Source: JBKJML01 sp046596415 (GTDB lineage: Bacteria; Actinomycetota; Thermoleophilia; Gaiellales; Gaiellaceae). Taken from it: 11,841 nucleotides of DNA. Under the pieces are notes generated by a model. The model was not told the DNA's origin. It was given only the letters and a program-made list of their open reading frames with translations, and searched no databases. The position numbers and the translations under genes were made by a program. The stretch spans positions 1-11,841 of the forward strand of contig JBKJML010000232.1 of assembly GCA_046596415.1 (NCBI GenBank). Direction: 5' to 3'. This document shows positions 1 through 6,487 of the stretch, piece after piece (position 1 is the stretch's first letter; each line of letters starts with the position of its first letter).

Positions 1-3
1 GTG

Positions 4-168
4 ATGAGCGCACTTTGGGGAGAGAACCGGGACGACCGCAAGCAGAGCCTCAACGAGGTTCTGCACCTCCAGGCACGAGCTGCCGCAGCCCGTGTCGCGA
101 CCGTCCCGCGTCCTCGCCTCCACCCCGCAGTGCCGAACCGTCTCGTCACCGCGGCTCCCGCGCACTAG
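4..168 (+). CDS. Doubtful 54-codon reading frame or tail of an upstream gene
   Basis: An open frame runs from the left edge to a TAG at 166-168. An ATG at 4-6 overlaps the TGA at 2-4 of another frame (TGATGA at 2-7), which is the pattern of a coupled start after an upstream stop. The frame could also simply enter from outside the window. The predicted peptide is rich in Ala, Arg and Val, has no recognisable domain, signal peptide or membrane segment, and no Shine-Dalgarno can be judged because the edge is too close. Third-position GC in the first 30 codons is about 73 percent by hand count, which looks somewhat below the genes that follow, so coding status is uncertain. I do not recognise it. 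Confidence 0.2.
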   Translation: MSALWGENRDDRKQSLNEVLHLQARAAAARVATVPRPRLHPAVPNRLVTAAPAH

Positions 169-198
169 CGCGGAGCGCCGCCTCTCTCCAACGCGAAC

Positions 199-220
199 GA
201 GGGCGCGCCGCAGCGCCCTC
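199..220. terminator. GC-rich perfect hairpin, possible terminator
   Basis: GAGGGCGC at 199-206 is exactly complementary to GCGCCCTC at 213-220 with a six-base loop. No T-run follows on either strand, so if it terminates transcription it would be of the U-tract-less kind often proposed in actinobacteria. It might instead be part of the 5' leader of the DUF47 gene. Confidence 0.3.
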
Positions 221-234
221 CTCGCTCGCCCTCG

Positions 235-254
235 AACAGGAATCTGTTAAACAG
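235..254. promoter_or_regulatory. Alternating AACAG/CTGTT arms before the DUF47 start
   Basis: AACAG (235-239), CTGTT (244-248) and AACAG (250-254) form two overlapping inverted repeats with spacers of four bases and one base. The patch ends 8 bases before the ATG at 263 and is clearly richer in A/T than its surroundings. It could be an operator or could contain the -10 (TAAACA, 248-253, 9 bases before the ATG). No good Shine-Dalgarno is present, which fits a leaderless transcript. This is inference from sequence only. Confidence 0.3.
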
Positions 255-262
255 CCCCGGAC

Positions 263-886
263 ATGAAAATCAGCCTCGTGCCTCGCACCTCCGAGTTCTT
301 CGACCTCTTCGCCAAGGCCGGCGCGAACGCACTCGACGCAGCCGTCCACGCTGAGACGCGCTTCCGCGAATATCCGAACTCGACGGTGACGCAAGCCGAT
401 GTCAAGGCGATCGAGAACCGCGGTGACGACATCACCCGCGACATCATCCAGCTCCTGAACACGCAGTACATGACGCCGTTTGACCGCGAGGACATCTTCC
501 AGCTCGCGGTCGCGATCGACGACGTCGTCGATTACATCGAGGAGGCGTCCGACCTGCTCGAGCTCTACGGGATCGAGTCGCCCACCCGCCACGCCGTCGA
601 GCAGTGCCGGATCCTGGTCGCCGCAGCCCGGCTACTCGCCCAGGCCTGTGGCGGCCTCAAGGGCTTCAGCGGCAACCTCCAGCAAACGCTCATCGCGCTG
701 AAGGGGCTCGAAGACGACGGCGACCACGTCTCCCGTGACGCGATCGCCGCACTCTTCCGCGACGACCGCATCGACCCGCTGCTCGTCATCCGCTGGAAGG
801 ACATCTTCGAGGCACTCGAGGAAGCGATCGACAGCTGCGAGCGCGCAGCGAACGTGATCGGGAACATCCTCCTGAAGAACGCCTAG
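263..886 (+). CDS. PhoU-like DUF47 protein, partner of PiT permease
   Basis: A 207-residue cytoplasmic all-helical protein of the DUF47 (PhoU-like, Pit accessory) family. The N-terminus (PRTSEFFDLFAKAGANALDAA, about residues 7-27) is the usual family opening. Two PhoU-type helices are recognisable: TPFDREDIFQLAVAIDDVVDYI (about 71-92) and KDIFEALEEAIDSCERAANVI (about 179-199), carrying the acidic residues that bind metal in PhoU relatives. Length is normal for the family, and no signal peptide or membrane segment is seen. It lies 3 bases upstream of the PiT permease on the same strand, the standard arrangement, in which the DUF47 protein is thought to control or assist the permease. The start is the first ATG giving the family N-terminus; no clear ribosome binding site precedes it. 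Its exact biochemical role is not settled for the family. Confidence 0.93.
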   Translation: MKISLVPRTSEFFDLFAKAGANALDAAVHAETRFREYPNSTVTQADVKAIENRGDDITRDIIQLLNTQYMTPFDREDIFQLAVAIDDVVDYIEEASDLLELYGIESPTRHAVEQCRILVAAARLLAQACGGLKGFSGNLQQTLIALKGLEDDGDHVSRDAIAALFRDDRIDPLLVIRWKDIFEALEEAIDSCERAANVIGNILLKNA

Positions 887-889
887 ACC

Positions 890-1996
890 GTGGACCTGAC
901 GCTCGTCGCAGTCGTCGCTGTCGCGCTCTTCTTCGACTTCACGAACGGCTTCCATGACACCGCGAACTCGATCGCGACCAGCGTCTCGACGCGAGCGCTG
1001 TCGCCACGGCTCGCCGTGCTGATGGCTGCGGTGCTGAACTTCGCCGGTGCGTTCGTCTCGATCAAGGTTGCAGCGACGGTCGCGAAGGGCATCGTCGATG
1101 CCGACGCGATCACGCTCGAGATCGTGCTCGCCGGGCTCGTCGGCGCGATCACCTGGAACCTCATCACCTGGTACCTGGGTCTGCCGTCCAGCTCGAGCCA
1201 CGCTCTAATCGGCGGCGTCCTCGGCTCGGCGATCGCCGCGACGCACGGGCTCGACGTCGTCAAGTGGGGCGGCCTGAAGGAGAAGGTGCTGATCCCGTCG
1301 CTGCTCGCGCCCTTCCTCGGGATCGTGCTCGCGTACGCACTGATGAAGGTCGTGCAGCTCATCATTCGCCGGCGCTCGCCCGGCACCGTGAACCGGGTCT
1401 TCCGTCGGCTTCAGCTCGTCTCGGGTGGCTTCGTCGCGTTCACGCACGGCACGAACGACGCGCAGAAGACGATGGGGATCATCACGCTGGCGCTGATCTC
1501 GTCCGGCCACCTGAGCAGCGAGAACTTCGAGGTGCCGATGTGGGTGATCATCTCGGCGGCGCTCGCCATGGCGGCCGGCACCTACGCGGGCGGCTGGCGC
1601 ATCATCCAGACACTCGGCACCCGGATCGCGAAGATCGACCCGCCGCAGGGCTTCGCAGCGCAGACCGCGTGCGCCTCGCTGCTCTGGGGAACGGCGCACT
1701 TCGGCTTCCCCGTATCCACCACGCACTGCATCTCCGGTTCGGTGATGGGAGCCGGCGCGAGTCGGCGACTGCGCGCCGTCCGCTGGGGCGTCGCCGGCAA
1801 CATCCTCGTCGCCTGGGTGATGACGATCCCGTGCGCAGCAGCCGTCGGCGCACTGATGGAACTGATCACACGCCTGCCCGGCGGCACCGCGATCGTGTTC
1901 GTACTCGTCTGCGGGATCGCAGCGTTCGCGTTCGTCGCCCGGCGGCTCGAGGCGCGGCGCCTCCTGAGAATCAGCACCGCGCCCCTGCCCGCCTGA
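890..1996 (+). CDS. pit: PiT-family inorganic phosphate permease
   Basis: A 368-residue integral membrane protein of the PiT (SLC20) family, which moves phosphate, usually as a metal-phosphate complex, into the cell with proton or cation coupling and low affinity. Both signature repeats are visible: NGFHDTANSIAT (19-30) and HGTNDAQKTMG (186-196), equivalent to the family GANDVANA motif. The paired re-entrant elements PSSSSHALIGG (99-109) and PVSTTHCISG (274-283) reflect the internal duplication with inverted topology. About ten hydrophobic segments can be drawn, with a charged cytoplasmic loop around 158-175. Translation starts at GTG (890), 3 bases after the DUF47 stop, so coupling is likely. 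The 3' end faces the pstS gene, with only 6 bases between the two stop codons, so transcripts may overlap. Confidence 0.95.
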   Translation: MDLTLVAVVAVALFFDFTNGFHDTANSIATSVSTRALSPRLAVLMAAVLNFAGAFVSIKVAATVAKGIVDADAITLEIVLAGLVGAITWNLITWYLGLPSSSSHALIGGVLGSAIAATHGLDVVKWGGLKEKVLIPSLLAPFLGIVLAYALMKVVQLIIRRRSPGTVNRVFRRLQLVSGGFVAFTHGTNDAQKTMGIITLALISSGHLSSENFEVPMWVIISAALAMAAGTYAGGWRIIQTLGTRIAKIDPPQGFAAQTACASLLWGTAHFGFPVSTTHCISGSVMGAGASRRLRAVRWGVAGNILVAWVMTIPCAAAVGALMELITRLPGGTAIVFVLVCGIAAFAFVARRLEARRLLRISTAPLPA

Positions 1997-2002
1997 CCGG
2001 CG

Positions 2003-2980
2003 CTACGCCCGCTGCGCGGCCTTGATCGCAAGGTCGAAGTTGACCCGCGCTTTCCTCAACTGCGGCGTGGTGAGCGGGATGAAACGCGCCCGCCTGGCGA
2101 TCACCTGTTCGTTGCCGAAGATGTAGCGGAGGAAGCCCTGCACTTCGGTGCGCCTGAACGACGAACCCTTCGCGTAGATGAAGAGCGGCCGGGCGAGCGG
2201 CCTGTAGCTGCCGTTGAAGACATTCGCCTGCGACGGTGCGACGCAGTTGCCGGTCTTCGGGTTCCTGATCTGCACCGCATTCAGCCTGCTCTGGTTCTCC
2301 TCGAAGTAGGAGTAGCCGAAGTAGCCGAAGCCGCCCTGCTCGCCGCTGACACCCTGGACGAGCACGTTGTCGTCCTCGGAGGCCGCGTAATCCGAGCGGC
2401 TCGCCTTCGCTTTGCCGTTGATCGCCTCGGTGAAGTAGTCGAACGTGCCGGAGTCGGTCCCCGGGCCGAACAATTTGAGCTTCTGGTCGGGGAAGCCGGC
2501 ACGCACGTCCTGCCAGTTGTCCACCTTCGAGCCGGGCGCCCAGATCTTCTTGAGCTCGTCGACGCTGAGGCACGTCGCCCAGGTATTCCGCTGGTTCACG
2601 ACCACGGTAAGAGCGTCGTTGGCGACCGCGAACGCGCGCCACGAACCGATCCCGTGCTCCTTGCAGGCCTGCGCTTCGGAGCGCTTCATCGGTCGCGAGG
2701 CGTCGGAAAGATCGATCTCGCCGTTGCAGAAGCGCTGGAAGCCGCCGCCGGTGCCGGAGATGCCGACGGTGATGCGGACGTTCTTCGCGCCGGCCTTCGA
2801 GAAGAGCTCCGCCGCGGCAGTCGTGTAGGGGCCGACCGTGGACGAGCCGTCAGCCGTGATCGTGCCCTTGATCGTCTTGAGCGGCGGGAAGCCCGCCGCC
2901 GTTGTGACCGAGGCCGCAAGGCCCGCTGTCGCTACGACGCCGGCGACGATCGTGCCGCGCCGGCCGAGAAAGTTCTGCAT
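2003..2980 (-). CDS. pstS: Phosphate-binding protein PstS (second copy, no lipobox)
   Basis: A 325-residue periplasmic-type phosphate-binding protein of the high-affinity Pst ABC transporter. Ligand-binding segments are DGSSTVGPY (44-52), GISGTGGGF (73-81), DLSDASRP (90-97) and GPGTDSGTFDYF (172-183). The N-terminus has two Arg followed by a hydrophobic stretch (about 9-30) ending in Ala-rich sequence, so it is exported, but unlike the other PstS here it has no lipobox cysteine. It would be secreted or held by an uncleaved signal anchor. It is very similar to the PstS at 4872-5813 over most of its length, a tandem paralogue. It lies 117 bases downstream of pstA with its own PHO-type promoter and a GGGAG ribosome site (2991-2995) 10 bases before the ATG, so it can be expressed separately. 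High confidence in family; copy-specific role is inferred. Confidence 0.95.
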   Translation of the reverse strand: MQNFLGRRGTIVAGVVATAGLAASVTTAAGFPPLKTIKGTITADGSSTVGPYTTAAAELFSKAGAKNVRITVGISGTGGGFQRFCNGEIDLSDASRPMKRSEAQACKEHGIGSWRAFAVANDALTVVVNQRNTWATCLSVDELKKIWAPGSKVDNWQDVRAGFPDQKLKLFGPGTDSGTFDYFTEAINGKAKASRSDYAASEDDNVLVQGVSGEQGGFGYFGYSYFEENQSRLNAVQIRNPKTGNCVAPSQANVFNGSYRPLARPLFIYAKGSSFRRTEVQGFLRYIFGNEQVIARRARFIPLTTPQLRKARVNFDLAIKAAQRA

Positions 2981-2990
2981 CGAATGTCTG

Positions 2991-2995
2991 CTCCC
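2991..2995 (-). promoter_or_regulatory. Ribosome binding site of the distal pstS
   Basis: GGGAG on the - strand lies 10 bases before the ATG at 2980. It is one of the few recognisable Shine-Dalgarno sequences in the window and fits a led transcript from the promoter at 3020-3086. Confidence 0.5.
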
Positions 2996-3019
2996 TGAGT
3001 CGGTGCCATGTCGACTCGA

Positions 3020-3086
3020 ACTCTGGAGCGGGACGACCTGCCGGTGGGCATCCGCGCGGTGAGGATGTGGCCGCGGTCCGGTGAAC
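3020..3086 (-). promoter_or_regulatory. PHO-box promoter of the distal pstS
   Basis: Read on the - strand, 11-base units start at 3086 (GTTCACC), 3075 (CGCGGCC), 3064 (CCTCACC) and 3053 (GGATGCC). GTTCACC matches the core unit known from Streptomyces PhoP sites. Seventeen bases after the fourth unit lies CAGAGT (3025-3020), a plausible -10. Unit phase, the fourth unit (GGnTGCCCAC) and the 17-base spacer are identical to those in front of pstB, which argues that both are real activator-dependent promoters. The middle unit is poorly conserved, so binding is probably weaker than at pstB. Binding by the response regulator at 8450-9145 is inferred. Confidence 0.6.
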
Positions 3087-3097
3087 GCGCGGGCGCG

Positions 3098-3940
3098 TTA
3101 CCAGTCCTGCCGGAAGCGGTTCCGGAGGAAGATCGCAAGCGCATTCATACCGAGCACGATCCCAAGCAGGACGAGGATCGCGGCCGCCGCGAGCTGCTGG
3201 AAGGCCGGATCGGGCAGCTTCACCCAGGTGTAGATCTGCACCGGCAGCGCGGTGAACGGGCCGAGCAGGGTCGGGTCGAAGGCGACGTAGGTGAGCGCGC
3301 CGATCAGGAGGAGCGGCGCCGTCTCGCCGACCGCACGCGAGAGCGCCAGGATTGCGCCCGTCGCGATCCCGGGCACCGAGGCAGGCAGCACCTGGCGCGA
3401 GACCACCTGCCACTTCGTCGCACCGAGTGCGTACCCGCCCTGGCGGATCGAGTCGGGCACGGAGCGGATCGCCTCGCGAGCGGTGATGATCACGGTCGGC
3501 AGCACGACGAGGGTCAGAATCAGCGCCCCGGCGAGCAGGACGCGCCCGATCCCGATCCCCCGCACGATGAATGCGAGCCCGAGGATGCCGTAGACGATGG
3601 CCGGGACAGCAGCGAGGTTCTGGATGTTGACCTCGAGCAGCCGGTTGTACCAGCGTTCGTTGTTCGCGTACTCCTCCAGATAGACCGCCGTGCCGACCCC
3701 GATCGGAATCGCGAGTAGGAGCAGCAGCCCGGCGAGGTAGAGCGTCGCGATGATCGCCGGCCGAGCACCCGCCTCCTCGGGCACCGACGATGGCGAGTTC
3801 GTGAAGAGCTTGCCGTTCACGGACCCGATCCCGTCGGTGAAGGTGCTGACGAGCAGCCAGCCGAGGGCAGCGATCGCAACGGCGAGCGAGACGAACATCA
3901 GCCCCTGGAAGAGCCGGCCTCGCAGCTTCCGGCCGCTCAT
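3098..3940 (-). CDS. pstA: Phosphate ABC transporter permease PstA
   Basis: A 280-residue inner-membrane permease subunit that pairs with PstC to form the phosphate channel driven by PstB. Six membrane segments can be drawn at about 13-34, 62-83, 107-128, 135-155, 192-215 and 248-271. The cytoplasmic EAA loop that contacts the ATPase is GGYALGATKWQVVSRQVLP (168-186), followed by SVPGI. The ATG overlaps the pstC stop as ATGA (3940-3937), so translation is coupled. Length is normal. After its TAA comes the 117-base gap with the promoter of the second pstS; no hairpin terminator is obvious there, so read-through is possible. Confidence 0.95.
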   Translation of the reverse strand: MSGRKLRGRLFQGLMFVSLAVAIAALGWLLVSTFTDGIGSVNGKLFTNSPSSVPEEAGARPAIIATLYLAGLLLLLAIPIGVGTAVYLEEYANNERWYNRLLEVNIQNLAAVPAIVYGILGLAFIVRGIGIGRVLLAGALILTLVVLPTVIITAREAIRSVPDSIRQGGYALGATKWQVVSRQVLPASVPGIATGAILALSRAVGETAPLLLIGALTYVAFDPTLLGPFTALPVQIYTWVKLPDPAFQQLAAAAILVLLGIVLGMNALAIFLRNRFRQDW

Positions 3941-4872
3941 TCGTAGACCTCGCGATAGCGGCGGACGAGCCGGATCGAGATCACGTTCATCACGAAGGTG
4001 ATCGCGAAGAGCGTCAGCCCAACGGCGAAGATCGTCTTGTACTCGGTCGACCCGGTCGGCAGGTCGCCGTTCCCGGTCGCGCCGATGAACGCGGTCATCG
4101 TCTCGACCGACTGCTTAGGGTCGAAGGTCAGCTTCGCCTGCTGACCCACGGCGATCAACACGATCATCGTCTCGCCGACGGCCCGTGAGATGGCGAGCAC
4201 GAACGACGCCATGATCCCGGAGATCGAAGCCGGTACGACCACGCGCGTTGCCACCTGGAGCTTGTCGGCCCCGAGCGCGTAGGCGCCGTCACGCAGCGTC
4301 CGCGGCACGGCGGCCATCGCGTCCTCCGAGAGCGATGCGACGGTGGGGATCAGCATCACGCCCATCACCAGGCCGCCGGCGAGCACGTTGAAGATCTCCA
4401 CCTGCACCCCGAGCGAGCGGAGCAGGGGCGTCACGGCGGTGAGCGCGAAGTAGCCATAGACGACGGTCGGGATGCCGGCGAGGATCTCGAGCACCGGTTT
4501 CACGACCGCCCGGCGGCGGCGGCTCGCGTACTCGCTCAGGTAGATCGCGGAGCCGAGCCCGAACGGCACCGCGACGAGCACGGCCCAGAAGGTGACGGAC
4601 AGCGTGCCGGCGAGCAGAGGGACGACTCCGAAGCTGCCGGGCTCGAAAAGTGGCGCCCAGTTCGTGCCGGTGAAGAAGTCGATCGGGTTGATCTCGCGGA
4701 AGAACTCGACCGCGGGGAACAGGAGCGACGCGACGATCCCGGCCGTCGTCACGACCGAGACGAGAGCGCACAGAGCGAAAAGCCCCTGGATCGCGCGCTC
4801 CGACGTGCGTCGGCCGGTTCTGCGAGAGCGGATCGCCGCCGCTCGCAACGCCGCGGCGCCCGGCTCGGCCAT
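3937..4872 (-). CDS. pstC: Phosphate ABC transporter permease PstC
   Basis: A 311-residue membrane permease, partner of PstA. After an Arg-rich cytoplasmic tail (about 1-28) there are six hydrophobic segments at about 31-53, 85-108, 128-150, 162-184, 220-243 and 280-302. A large loop between segments one and two (54-84) contains the family motif FFTGTNWAP (66-74). The EAA loop is DGAYALGADKLQVATRVVVP (195-214). The start is the ATG at 4872, whose first base is the last base of the pstS TGA (TGATG), so the two are coupled. The frame stays open far upstream across pstS only because that region lacks stops in this frame. The gene ends in an ATGA overlap with pstA. Confidence 0.95.
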   Translation of the reverse strand: MAEPGAAALRAAAIRSRRTGRRTSERAIQGLFALCALVSVVTTAGIVASLLFPAVEFFREINPIDFFTGTNWAPLFEPGSFGVVPLLAGTLSVTFWAVLVAVPFGLGSAIYLSEYASRRRRAVVKPVLEILAGIPTVVYGYFALTAVTPLLRSLGVQVEIFNVLAGGLVMGVMLIPTVASLSEDAMAAVPRTLRDGAYALGADKLQVATRVVVPASISGIMASFVLAISRAVGETMIVLIAVGQQAKLTFDPKQSVETMTAFIGATGNGDLPTGSTEYKTIFAVGLTLFAITFVMNVISIRLVRRYREVYE

Positions 4873-5813
4873 CAGCCGGCCGAGGCGAGCGCCGCCGCGT
4901 AGTCGCTCTTCGACTTCGCGAGCTGCTCGTCGTTGAGAGAGATGAAGGACGACCGCTCGGCGATCTCGCGCTCGTTGTCGATCATGTAGCCGACGAAGTC
5001 CTCGACCGCCTGCTTCGCGAACGAGGTCGTCTTGACGTAGACGTAGAGCGGCCGGGCGAGCGGCGTGTACGTGCCGTCCTGGGCTGCGGTCGCGCTCGGT
5101 GCCGTGCACCCGTCGCCCGCGTCGATCGCGAGCGCCTTCAGCGTGCCCTGGTTGGCCTCGAAGTAGGAGAAGCCGAGGTAGCCGAGGCCGCCCGGCTCGC
5201 CGCCGACGCCCTGCACGATCACGTTGTCGTCCTCGCTCGCGGCGTAGTCGGTGCGGCTCGCCCCCTCCTTGCCGTTGATCGCACCGGTGAAGTAGTCGAA
5301 GGTGCCCGAGTCGGTGCCGGGGCCGAAGAGTTTCAGCGGCTCGTCCGGGAAGCCGGCGCGGACCTGGCTCCAGTTCTTCACCTGCGAGCCCGACGCCCAG
5401 ATCGCGTTCAGCTCGGCGACGGTGAGGCAGGTCGCCCAGTCGTTGCCATGGTTCGCGATCACGGTGAGCGCGTCGTTCGCGACCTGGAACTCGACGTACT
5501 CGATTCCCTGGTCGGCGCAAAGCTTCGCCTCCTCGTCCTTGATCGGGCGCGACGCGTCGCTGATGTCGGTCTCACCGCGGCAGAAGCGCTCGAAGCCGCC
5601 GCCTGTACCGGAGATGCCCACGGTGACGCGCGCGGCTGCGTTCTGTTTCTGGAAGCCCTCGGCGGCGGCGGTGACGTAGGGGCCGACGGTGCTGGAGCCG
5701 TCGGCGGTGACGGTCGAGGAGCCGCTGTCGGCCGAGTTCGCACCGCCGCAACCAGCTGCGAGGAGCGAGGCGGTGAGCAGCACGGCGAGGCCGCAGATCG
5801 TTCTCGGTGTCAT
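4872..5813 (-). CDS. pstS: Phosphate-binding lipoprotein PstS (operon copy)
   Basis: A 313-residue phosphate receptor of the Pst transporter. A short signal peptide ends in SLLAAGC (16-22), a lipobox, so Cys22 should be lipidated and the protein tethered to the outer face of the membrane. Phosphate-contact segments are DGSSTVGPY (38-46), GISGTGGGF (66-74), DISDASRP (83-90) and GPGTDSGTFDYF (164-175). The start is the ATG at 5813, which forms ATGA with the phoU stop and directly precedes the signal peptide; an in-frame extension to 5954 would add an Arg-rich segment incompatible with export and is rejected. It is closely related to the pstS at 2003-2980. Its placement inside the operon between phoU and pstC suggests it is the main receptor. 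Confidence 0.95.
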   Translation of the reverse strand: MTPRTICGLAVLLTASLLAAGCGGANSADSGSSTVTADGSSTVGPYVTAAAEGFQKQNAAARVTVGISGTGGGFERFCRGETDISDASRPIKDEEAKLCADQGIEYVEFQVANDALTVIANHGNDWATCLTVAELNAIWASGSQVKNWSQVRAGFPDEPLKLFGPGTDSGTFDYFTGAINGKEGASRTDYAASEDDNVIVQGVGGEPGGLGYLGFSYFEANQGTLKALAIDAGDGCTAPSATAAQDGTYTPLARPLYVYVKTTSFAKQAVEDFVGYMIDNEREIAERSSFISLNDEQLAKSKSDYAAALASAG

Positions 5814-6487
5814 GTCGTTTCTCCTTCGTGCGAAGCGTCGTTGAACTCTCTGAATTCGCCGGTGACGAGGTAGGCGACCTGTTCGCCGATGTCGACCGCG
5901 TGGTCGCCGATCCGCTCGAGACAGCGTGAGACGAGCAGCATCCGCAGCCCCCACTCGCGCATCTCCTGGTCGCCGCCGAGCTCGAGCAGGTGGCCCACGA
6001 CCCGGCGGTTCGCGCGGTCGATCAGCTCGTCGAGGTCGAGGAGCGACTCGGCGAGGGCTCGGTCGCGCCGCCGGTAGGCATCAAGCGCGACCCGGGTCAT
6101 CTGCTCTGCGCGCTCGCCCATCTCGCGGAACCCGTCGAGGAGCGCCTGGTCGGGGGGCAGTCCCTTGGTCAGCTTCGTCAGCTTCGCGATCGTCACGCAC
6201 AGGTCGCCCATCCGCTCGAGGTGGAGGTTGGCGTGGAGCGACGCGAGCACGAGCCGCAGGTCGCCGGCGACCGGGGTCTGCTTGGCGAGGAGCTGCTCGA
6301 TCGCCTGCTGCACCTCGCGGTAGCGGGCGTCGATCGCGTGGTCGAACGTGATCACCTCGTCGGCGAGCTCGGAGTCCTGGCCGCAGACTGCCTCGACCGC
6401 GCCCTGAACCGACCGGAGCACGAGCTCGGCCTCGGCGTGGAGGCCGGACTCGACGATCGCAAGCTCCTCCTGAAGGCTGATCCTCAT
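5810..6487 (-). CDS. phoU: Phosphate signalling regulator PhoU
   Basis: A 225-residue cytoplasmic, all-helical PhoU protein with two tandem three-helix repeats. The metal-binding motifs are ERMGDLC (91-97) in the first repeat and ERIGDHAVDIGE (191-202) in the second, matching the family E-x-x-x-D pattern. In bacteria with Pst systems PhoU links transporter state to the PhoR-type kinase and restrains uptake when phosphate is plentiful. It starts in an ATGA overlap with pstB (6487-6484) and ends in an ATGA overlap with pstS. Its position as second gene, before the receptor and permeases, is unusual; the common order places phoU last. Near-normal family length, no membrane segment. Confidence 0.95.
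   Translation of the reverse strand: MRISLQEELAIVESGLHAEAELVLRSVQGAVEAVCGQDSELADEVITFDHAIDARYREVQQAIEQLLAKQTPVAGDLRLVLASLHANLHLERMGDLCVTIAKLTKLTKGLPPDQALLDGFREMGERAEQMTRVALDAYRRRDRALAESLLDLDELIDRANRRVVGHLLELGGDQEMREWGLRMLLVSRCLERIGDHAVDIGEQVAYLVTGEFREFNDASHEGETT

Larger units (their letters stand above)
169..262. other. Leader region of the DUF47-pit unit
   Basis: This stretch upstream of the DUF47 gene has no convincing gene. It holds a GC-rich 8-base-pair inverted repeat (199-220) and, just before the start codon, an unusually AT-rich patch with alternating AACAG/CTGTT arms (235-254). No GTTCACC-type 11-base repeat is visible, so the low-affinity system does not look like a direct target of the activator proposed for the pst genes. 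Confidence 0.5.

Noticed and set aside
1999..2009. GGCG-CTA-CGCC hairpin at the pit/pstS junction as a terminator
   Set aside because: A four-base stem with a three-base loop is too weak. The shared GGCGCTACG at 1999-2007 and 9146-9154, both over a - strand TAG stop, was noted but is probably coincidence.
3049..3067. CATCC/GGATG inverted repeat in the pstA-pstS gap as a terminator
   Set aside because: Only five base pairs with a nine-base loop and no T-run, and it lies within the in-phase repeat units, which explain the region better.
2850..3413. 187-codon - strand frame across the pstA-pstS gap
   Set aside because: It is a shadow of the ends of pstA and pstS, and the gap itself is better explained by the PHO-type promoter.
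3937..5520. A single 527-residue protein ending in PstC
   Set aside because: The first 216 residues are an out-of-frame reading of pstS, rich in Arg and Gly without any domain. PstC begins at the ATG at 4872 next to the pstS stop.
4872..5954. Longer form of the operon PstS starting at 5954
   Set aside because: The extra 47 residues are Arg-rich and lie inside phoU; the ATG at 5813 overlaps the phoU stop as ATGA and begins a proper lipoprotein signal peptide.
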